From Metellina segmentata (Eukaryota > Arthropoda > Arachnida > Araneae > Tetragnathidae), in contig OX375872.1 of NCBI GenBank assembly GCA_947359465.1, forward strand, positions 82,578,931 through 82,642,930: DNA of 64,000 nucleotides, written 5' to 3'. The notes beneath the pieces are model-generated. The model saw only the letters and a list, made by a program, of their open reading frames with translations, searched no databases and had not been told where the DNA came from. Made by a program: the position numbers and the translations under genes. Positions 61,801 to 64,000 of this stretch are shown in pieces; within the stretch, counting starts at the first letter, position 1; every line of letters begins with the position of its first letter.

Positions 61801-62447
61801 GGATAATAATTTCCAATGGTCTTCATGATTCCTACCAGTAAATTCCTGGAAGCTATCATAAACGAATGACATCACAGGAGAAATTATGTCATTGTTTGCA
61901 AAATGAAGTGAGACAGGGTTGCTAATCATAGACTTCCGCAAACCATATCTATTTGCAATAACTGTCGTTAAATAAAGAATGGAAACCACCTTTTACTGAA
62001 AGGCAATGTATCTTCCTGAACAAAAGGAAAATTGCGCAATTAGATGTCACAATAGACTTCCCGACACGATAAGCATAATTTCCGAAGAATAAGTTTTTAC
62101 TTTCAGGATTCTAAAACGAGATGCGTTTTTATGAACACGTAAGTATGTTTAAGATACGACTTCTAAATGGCTTTATCACCTTTTTCCTTCTAGAGGATGA
62201 TGATAAGACGAAACAAGACGCTGAATGAATAGGAAAAGGGGATGGAAATCAAGGGGACTTAATCGCATTTGAAATGGTTTTACAGTTTGATTGTGTTCCA
62301 AATGAAAGATTTGACATGATTTTCCAGGAGATGACTGAGGAATATGATTACATGTTCAACTGATTTTAAGATAATATGTATTCATGTTATATTTATTACT
62401 TACGTTTCTGAGCATATCTTCTGCTTTGTTGAGATTACCATCCCGAG
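41355..62447 (-). CDS. SEC14-like protein (CRAL-TRIO + GOLD), copy B, 5'-partial
   Basis: Ten exons on the minus strand join without a frame break: 62447-62404, 59988-59929, 56411-56321, 55029-54935, 53782-53704, 52919-52839, 50916-50830, 49989-49883, 48630-48318, 41470-41355. Together they are 1073 bp, giving 356 residues plus a stop; with about 40 missing N-terminal residues this equals the roughly 400 residues usual for SEC14L2-type proteins. All exons have AG acceptors and GT donors, most of them GTAAGT-like. Order: end of the CRAL-TRIO N-terminal helices (NLNKAEDMLRN), CRAL-TRIO lipid-binding core (WIYIFDFDNYTF, HYPERLKYAYVIN, VIKPLFTG, LPAFLGGT), then GOLD (residues about 215-356, IEWEFETE, YILMFDNTYSW). 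The family binds tocopherol, squalene or phosphoinositides in the cytosol; the ligand here is unknown. The motif that is usually DCEGLG-like is FDFDNY here, so the copy is divergent. No stops or frameshifts are seen, so I infer a working gene. The first exons are off the right edge. Confidence 0.9.
42171..42554. mobile_element. pogo/Tigger-like MITE
   Basis: Ends CAGTGAAACTTCGATTAATC and the reverse complement of the right end CAGTGAAACTTCGCTTAACC, both continuing GTC. CAGT-starting ends and a TA before the left end are pogo features. 384 bp, no transposase. In the last intron of copy B. Confidence 0.75.
43125..43205 (+). repeat. SINE 3' fragment
   Basis: CTCCCTTCGGGATGGATCTC...GACGTAAATTCAACTACCTG, the SINE tail. 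Confidence 0.6.
43852..43879. repeat. (GA)n microsatellite
   Basis: Fourteen GA units on +. Confidence 0.95.
43915..44057 (-). CDS. candidate alternative last exon of copy B
   Basis: Follows a strong acceptor (TTTCTTTCCTTTGCAG) and is open in the phase left by the GOLD exon: 46 codons to TAA at 43917-43915. It reads FLFGFILFLFDNEFELHNST and so on. FDNEF resembles the FDNTY of the regular last exon at 41470-41355. It is either a decoy or a diverged duplicate exon; no transcript evidence is available here. Confidence 0.3.
44650..44880 (-). repeat. tRNA-derived SINE
   Basis: Minus strand GCCATCGAGGTAGCCGAGTG GTTTGCTCTCGGGC and CGTTTTCGAATACAGG look like tRNA A and B boxes, with variable-arm-like sequence between. 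Confidence 0.55.
46209..47496 (-). mobile_element. PIF/Harbinger deletion derivative
   Basis: 1288 bp. Ends AGGCACGTTCTCACGAATGG and the reverse complement of the right end AGGCGCGTTTTCACGAATCA, with similarity continuing for about 60 bp through GACTGATTATAGTTGATC. Flanked by a 3-bp TAA duplication (46206-46208, 47497-47499), the Harbinger signature. It lacks a recognisable transposase. Located in the last intron of copy B. Confidence 0.85.
46530..46784 (-). pseudogene. fragment of Harbinger MADF/BESS-like accessory protein
   Basis: 84 codons including DDEFDTFSKNVAVLQKQMAL and YDAICQKQIQTAIRQTRL, resembling the BESS-like C-terminal segment of MADF-type proteins that animal Harbinger elements encode beside their transposase. 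The N-terminal MADF/Myb part is not seen. Assignment by motif pattern and context. Confidence 0.45.
47940..48085 (-). repeat. SINE, 3' half
   Basis: GTAGAAACACAGCGGGATAT...GGTCCGGGATCAATCCC...GGTCAGATGACGTGATC...GAGCTGGTACTCC. Confidence 0.7.
48318..48630 (-). CDS. copy B exon, GOLD domain
   Basis: 313 bp, phase 0 to 1. Acceptor AAATTATCACAG, donor GTAAGTTT. It begins VNPGGMVPQSYYFRSNARRL, carries SHIEWEFETESRDIAFGLYY and ends MASETGMYQCDIPGT. It aligns with the GOLD domain of SEC14L2 ([20 protein letters not shown] and DGTLTCSDPGIYV). It is the longest coding exon in the window. Confidence 0.94.
48760..48960. repeat. TTAACCCTCCTGGTGG-type repeat, reverse
   Basis: Ends CCACCAGGAGGGTTAA. Internally repeats GACCAGTTTT (twice) and ACGAGATA motifs (three times) with GACGATATATATCGTC, a palindrome. 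Confidence 0.65.
49883..49989 (-). CDS. copy B exon, end of CRAL-TRIO
   Basis: 107 bp, phase 1 to 0. Acceptor CCTTATTTTAG, donor GTAAGTCT. It encodes GWQDELLQHVEADELPAFLG and then GTRTDSNGDIRCPSV. LP-x-x-x-GGT matches the QVPVEYGGT end of the domain before the linker to GOLD. Confidence 0.92.
50830..50916 (-). CDS. copy B exon, SIYFTLIFSVIKPLF
   Basis: 87 bp, phase 1 to 1. Acceptor TATTTTTAG, donor GTATGCAT. It encodes SIYFTLIFSVIKPLFTGATL and then NKIKIFGK, equivalent to [22 protein letters not shown]-type helices that gate the lipid pocket. Confidence 0.9.
51735..51925 (-). repeat. degenerate tRNA-derived SINE
   Basis: Minus strand GGCTTTATCTGCCACCCAGT AGGTCCCGGTTTTAATCTC resembles a T-arm/B-box end, with a body to 51735. 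Confidence 0.45.
52839..52919 (-). CDS. copy B exon, HYPERLKYAYVIN
   Basis: 81 bp, phase 1 to 1. Acceptor CTTTTATAG, donor GTAAGTAT. It encodes IQMFAYLMMTYEAHYPERLK and then YAYVIN; NYPE-x-L is a hallmark of the CRAL-TRIO domain. The same 81-bp exon is present in copy A at 10207-10287. Confidence 0.92.
53515..53565. repeat. 18-bp perfect inverted repeat
   Basis: CGATAACTCTATAATTAT (53515-53532) and its exact reverse complement (53548-53565) around a 15-base loop. In a copy B intron. Confidence 0.95.
53704..53782 (-). CDS. copy B exon, CRAL-TRIO central strand
   Basis: 79 bp, phase 0 to 1. Acceptor ATTTTTACAG, donor GTAAGTAT. It encodes TGKNITQWIYIFDFDNYTFA and then KATHKP. It aligns with [21 protein letters not shown] of SEC14L2; the usual D-x-x-G-L motif is replaced by DFDNYTF. 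Confidence 0.9.
54935..55029 (-). CDS. copy B exon, LLKSAKKTDCVKAV
   Basis: 95 bp, phase 1 to 0. Acceptor GCTTTCAACAG, donor GTAGGTTC. It encodes LLKSAKKTDCVKAVVQQLEM and then DTHKMKEINRM, matching the family helix LLFSASKQDLLRTKMRECEL. No counterpart of this exon was recognised in copy A. Confidence 0.88.
56321..56411 (-). CDS. copy B exon, VAKYFPLSLMAFSK
   Basis: 91 bp, phase 0 to 1. Acceptor TTATTTTAG, donor GTAATATC. It encodes VAKYFPLSLMAFSKVGNPVR and continues FISFGTMDSKG, aligning with the QYLSGGMCGYDLDGCPVW region at the start of the CRAL-TRIO fold. The length is identical to the copy A exon at 16596-16686. Confidence 0.9.
56603..56865 (+). repeat. tRNA-derived SINE with well-kept tRNA head
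   Basis: GCCGACCAACCGGTATAGTG GTTAAGG (A box) and GGTTCACGGTTCGAATACG (B box) 36 bases apart, then body with CCAGCTCAGGTGCTGCTTCG and GGTGCTCTTTCAC. The acceptor stem does not pair well, so not a tRNA gene. Next to a copy B exon. Confidence 0.7.
57652..57814. mobile_element. 163-bp element ACTAGCTGTG...CCCCCTAGT
   Basis: Starts ACTAG and ends CTAGT. Internal ACCAAATGGGATTGCG and GGCGAGCAGAGGGCGGAG match 8165-8414. Confidence 0.5.
58476..59882 (-). mobile_element. Tc1-like element, near full length, degraded
   Basis: Terminal repeats CACTCATTGCCGTACAAATT and the reverse complement of the right end, CACTCATTGCCATAAAAATT, flanked by TA on both sides. 1407 bp. Same family as 22407-23002, opposite orientation. 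Lies between copy B exons 59929-59988 and 56321-56411. Confidence 0.88.
58630..59655 (-). pseudogene. Tc1-like transposase relic
   Basis: Reading the minus strand: start MPLRHHRRQYEQLS near 59650, MMEAGLSARRVARQVGRSDF (helix-turn-helix), then WNQVVFRDESRFNLSSDDNR, VWGAIAYDTRLPLIMIHGTM, GTIFQQDNARPHIARMSQDC, SPDLSPIEHI-stop and a tail NLYASMPARIASCIRARGG. All catalytic motifs (D, D, E) survive; at least three frameshifts and two stops inactivate it. Confidence 0.88.
59929..59988 (-). CDS. copy B exon, HLQWRDKNDIDDIG
   Basis: 60 bp, phase 0 to 0. Acceptor CTTTTACAG, donor GTAATTTC. It encodes HLQWRDKNDIDDIGTYKPPE, equivalent to the HVEFRKQKDIDNI segment of SEC14L proteins. A 95% identical 58-bp copy sits inside a SINE at 60560-60617. 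Confidence 0.92.
60150..60255. repeat. TTAACCCTCCTGGTGG-type repeat
   Basis: ATAACCCTCTAAATGG, CGACGAGACATCGAGACGTC, CAAGATCTGATCAATTTTGG, ACGAGATATCTCGTCC. Confidence 0.6.
60285..60398 (-). repeat. SINE 3' fragment
   Basis: TTAACGTCGCACTGACTGCC...GCGGGTTATTGG...TTCGTGAAC, truncated tail directly before a second SINE. Confidence 0.55.
60400..60760 (-). repeat. full-length SINE carrying a copy B exon fragment
   Basis: Minus strand head GGCCGTGGTAGCCCGGTTGG (A box) and GGTTACGAGTTCGAATCC (B box, perfect), then GCCATGGCCTCAAATGACAG, then the exon copy 60617-60560, then GTGTGGAAGTTTGGAGAG and the usual body ending ACAGGCCTTTGGCG. In other copies a short CCTCACTCTGGCG-like piece stands where the exon copy is here. 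Confidence 0.8.
60560..60617 (-). pseudogene. copy of the HLQWRDKNDID exon inside a SINE
   Basis: 58 bp matching 59931-59988 with three mismatches. On the minus strand it starts exactly at the first base of the exon (CATTTACAATG) but is preceded by TTGTC, not an AG acceptor. It ends CCTCCAG followed by GTGTGG. Without an acceptor it should not be spliced in. Confidence 0.88.
60765..60895. repeat. TTAACCCTCCTGGTGG-type repeat, reverse
   Basis: CAAGATCTGGTCACTTTT, ACGAGATATCTCTTCC, ACGAGATACGTCGTCC, then CCACCAGGAGTGTTA. Abuts the SINE. Confidence 0.6.
61000..62400. other. intron of copy B, no further feature
   Basis: Poly(C) at 61330-61342. Minus-strand open stretch 61989-61744 (SFVYDSFQEFTGRNHEDHWK) resembles no family I know and lacks splice context. 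Confidence 0.4.
62404..62447 (-). CDS. copy B exon, end of CRAL-TRIO N-terminal region
   Basis: 44 bp. It follows the acceptor TTGTCTCTTGCAG and precedes the donor GTAAGTAA. It starts with two bases of a split codon (Ala) and reads RDGNLNKAEDMLRN, matching the family's ARSFDLQKSEAMLRK-type segment. The same 44-bp exon occurs in copy A. It is the first exon of this gene visible in the window. Confidence 0.9.
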
Positions 62448-64000
62448 CTGCAAGAGACAATTTGCAATAAGTTAATGGCTGGGATGAGGCATTAGAAAGA
62501 CAAAAAGATAAGGAACTAATATTTTTGTTAATATTTCCGTGTTAACTATAATATGGATTATGTTTAATTCATTCAATTCAGCTCAAGGGTGCATCTAGTC
62601 GAATACGCACAAATCCAAAAGGATGCTGCTGAATTCGTAACAAGCAAATATCACGTGGTCTCGATCCAGCATGCTTGAGATGCTCTCGGACATCGTATTA
62701 CAGTCTACACACCACCACCAAGGAACGCACAAGAGCGAAAATGTGTTCTGGTTGCGGGAATGGAATTGTTGGACAGTCTTGTGGAAAGCATGTCTGTGCT
62801 ATGTGAGGCCTGCATTAAGGGCAGAGGCCAGCATATTTCCTATTAGATTGCTCTGACATAGCAAACAAAGTCATTTCACAATAACTAAAACCTACGAAGC
62901 GTTTACCCTAAGAATTTGTTTTAATTTCTGTAGTTCCCAGTAGCACCATGAAGCAATGTATGTTCTTATTTTATTTCTCAAATTTTGTGGAATATTCATT
63001 TGTCACTTAAGTTACTTCGGTGCCGGTACTTCTTACATCTTGAATTGCATTATACTAACCCCCCAGGTAGCATCGACGAAGCATATCGTTCAAGATCGTA
63101 TCAATTTTGCAAGTGACGAGATATTTCGTCCAATATCGTCTCAATTTTTCTAGTCGAGTCAATTATGCTTTGTTTGGCTAATTTTTTCACCGATAACTAT
63201 CGTATGTCGGAGCAGGACACTTTAAAATGACATTGTTTTATATTGCCACCTTGCACATGACCGTCCGATATAATCGGATCCTCCAAAAATGCTTACTTAA
63301 AAATGCGGTACTTATAAACACGCATCTTTCACATATTATTCGGCTATAAGTGGATCAATAACTACGCTTTCGCAAGTACAACCAGTACAAAACAATAATT
63401 TCATTTCTTTTTTTAAATGATACACACATATTCACTTTAACTATAATTTTAACAGCTCCTAAAAACGTCGAATAAAATCGTTTAATATAATTTGATCACG
63501 CTCAAACGAAAATGACTCAGATAAAAATCGGACGCAATGTACAAGGGACGATGCCTAAACACTGCCACTCCGATTATTACGTCTCCACCGTTCGATAATT
63601 GTCGGTGCGCGTACAAACGTTCTAAGACTGGCCACACAGTGAAATTTTCGACGAGAAGATAAACCACAAGGAAGGTTAAATTTTTTGCATGCCTTTAAAG
63701 CTTTTCCAAGAACCTCTCAATTCGTAATTGGTGGTTTTTATCACTTATATACCTCCGAGTCGTAAATTTAAATACAGTAACTTAAATTTTGCTCTGTGCA
63801 ATACATTACTTATCAAGACAGTATCAAAAAATAAATATTAATCATTAAGTAATAAAATTAAATAAACTAATCATAGTGTAAGCACAGTTTAGTAAATTGA
63901 GTGCAGCAAAAATACCCTTAAAATTTAAAACGGATTTCCTTGGTTTAGATTCTTAAAAATTTCTAATACCTTCTTTGAGAAAATCAGTACTATCGAACTA
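62448..64000. other. upstream intron of copy B, no exon found
   Basis: The missing N-terminal exons were sought on the minus strand and not found. 63058-63165 is a TTAACCCTCCTGGTGG-type repeat fragment (AACCCCCCAGGTAGC, ACGAGATATTTCGTCC). Confidence 0.45.

Noticed and set aside
63970..64000. Possible upstream exon of copy B (FDSTDFLKE followed by GTATTAG)
   Set aside because: The phase fits, but an in-frame TAG at 63998-64000 would limit it to 28 bp, and the peptide does not match FRERVLDIL...WLT of copy A.
1..64000. CRISPR array, operon, viral genome or rRNA
   Set aside because: No regularly spaced repeats, no viral polymerase or capsid motifs and no rRNA blocks were seen; the gene structure is that of an intron-rich animal genome.

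Overview
This is a 64 kb piece of an animal nuclear genome, AT-rich, dense in introns and heavily loaded with decayed transposable elements. The repertoire fits an arthropod and most probably an arachnid, perhaps a spider: many Tc1-like relics, mariner, pogo-like and Harbinger remnants, tRNA-derived SINEs, and long introns around short phase-conserved exons. The species cannot be named from the window. There are no prokaryotic features, no rRNA, no convincing functional tRNA and no CRISPR array.

The only cellular protein-coding signal I can support is a tandem pair of SEC14-like (CRAL-TRIO plus GOLD) lipid-transfer genes, both on the minus strand. Copy B (about 62.4 kb down to 41.36 kb) has ten recognisable exons. 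They join in frame into 356 residues with the CRAL-TRIO core, the complete GOLD domain and a stop codon; the first one or two exons lie off the right edge. Copy A (about 25.26 kb down to 10.2 kb, perhaps with a non-coding first exon and TATA promoter near 28.3 kb) has its start codon and seven recognisable coding exons of the N-terminal and CRAL-TRIO region. One internal exon could not be located between 13.0 and 16.6 kb, and the GOLD half was not found and may lie beyond the left edge. Exon lengths are shared between copies (44, 60, 91 and 81 bp), so they are paralogues by tandem duplication.

Everything else is introns, intergenic DNA and mobile-element remains. 0-9 kb: Tc1-like relics, a pogo/jerky-like fragment, a possible solo LTR, repeats ending in ACTAG/CTAGT. 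9-28 kb: copy A with a MITE, SINEs, a 5'-truncated LINE end carrying an RNase H tail, and a Tc1 relic embedded in TA microsatellite. 28-41 kb: intergenic, with a Tc1 C-terminal relic, an internally deleted mariner and a third Tc1 family. 41-64 kb: copy B, with a pogo-like MITE and a PIF/Harbinger deletion derivative in its last intron, a nearly full-length Tc1 relic, and a SINE that contains a copy of one of the gene's own exons.

The most interesting observations are the exon fragment inside a SINE 0.57 kb from its parent exon, a phase-compatible candidate alternative last exon for copy B, a dispersed repeat family carrying a palindromic GACGAGATATCTCGTC-type core, and the ACTAG/CTAGT-ended hairpin-rich repeat family. 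I did not find a clear new defence or metabolic system.
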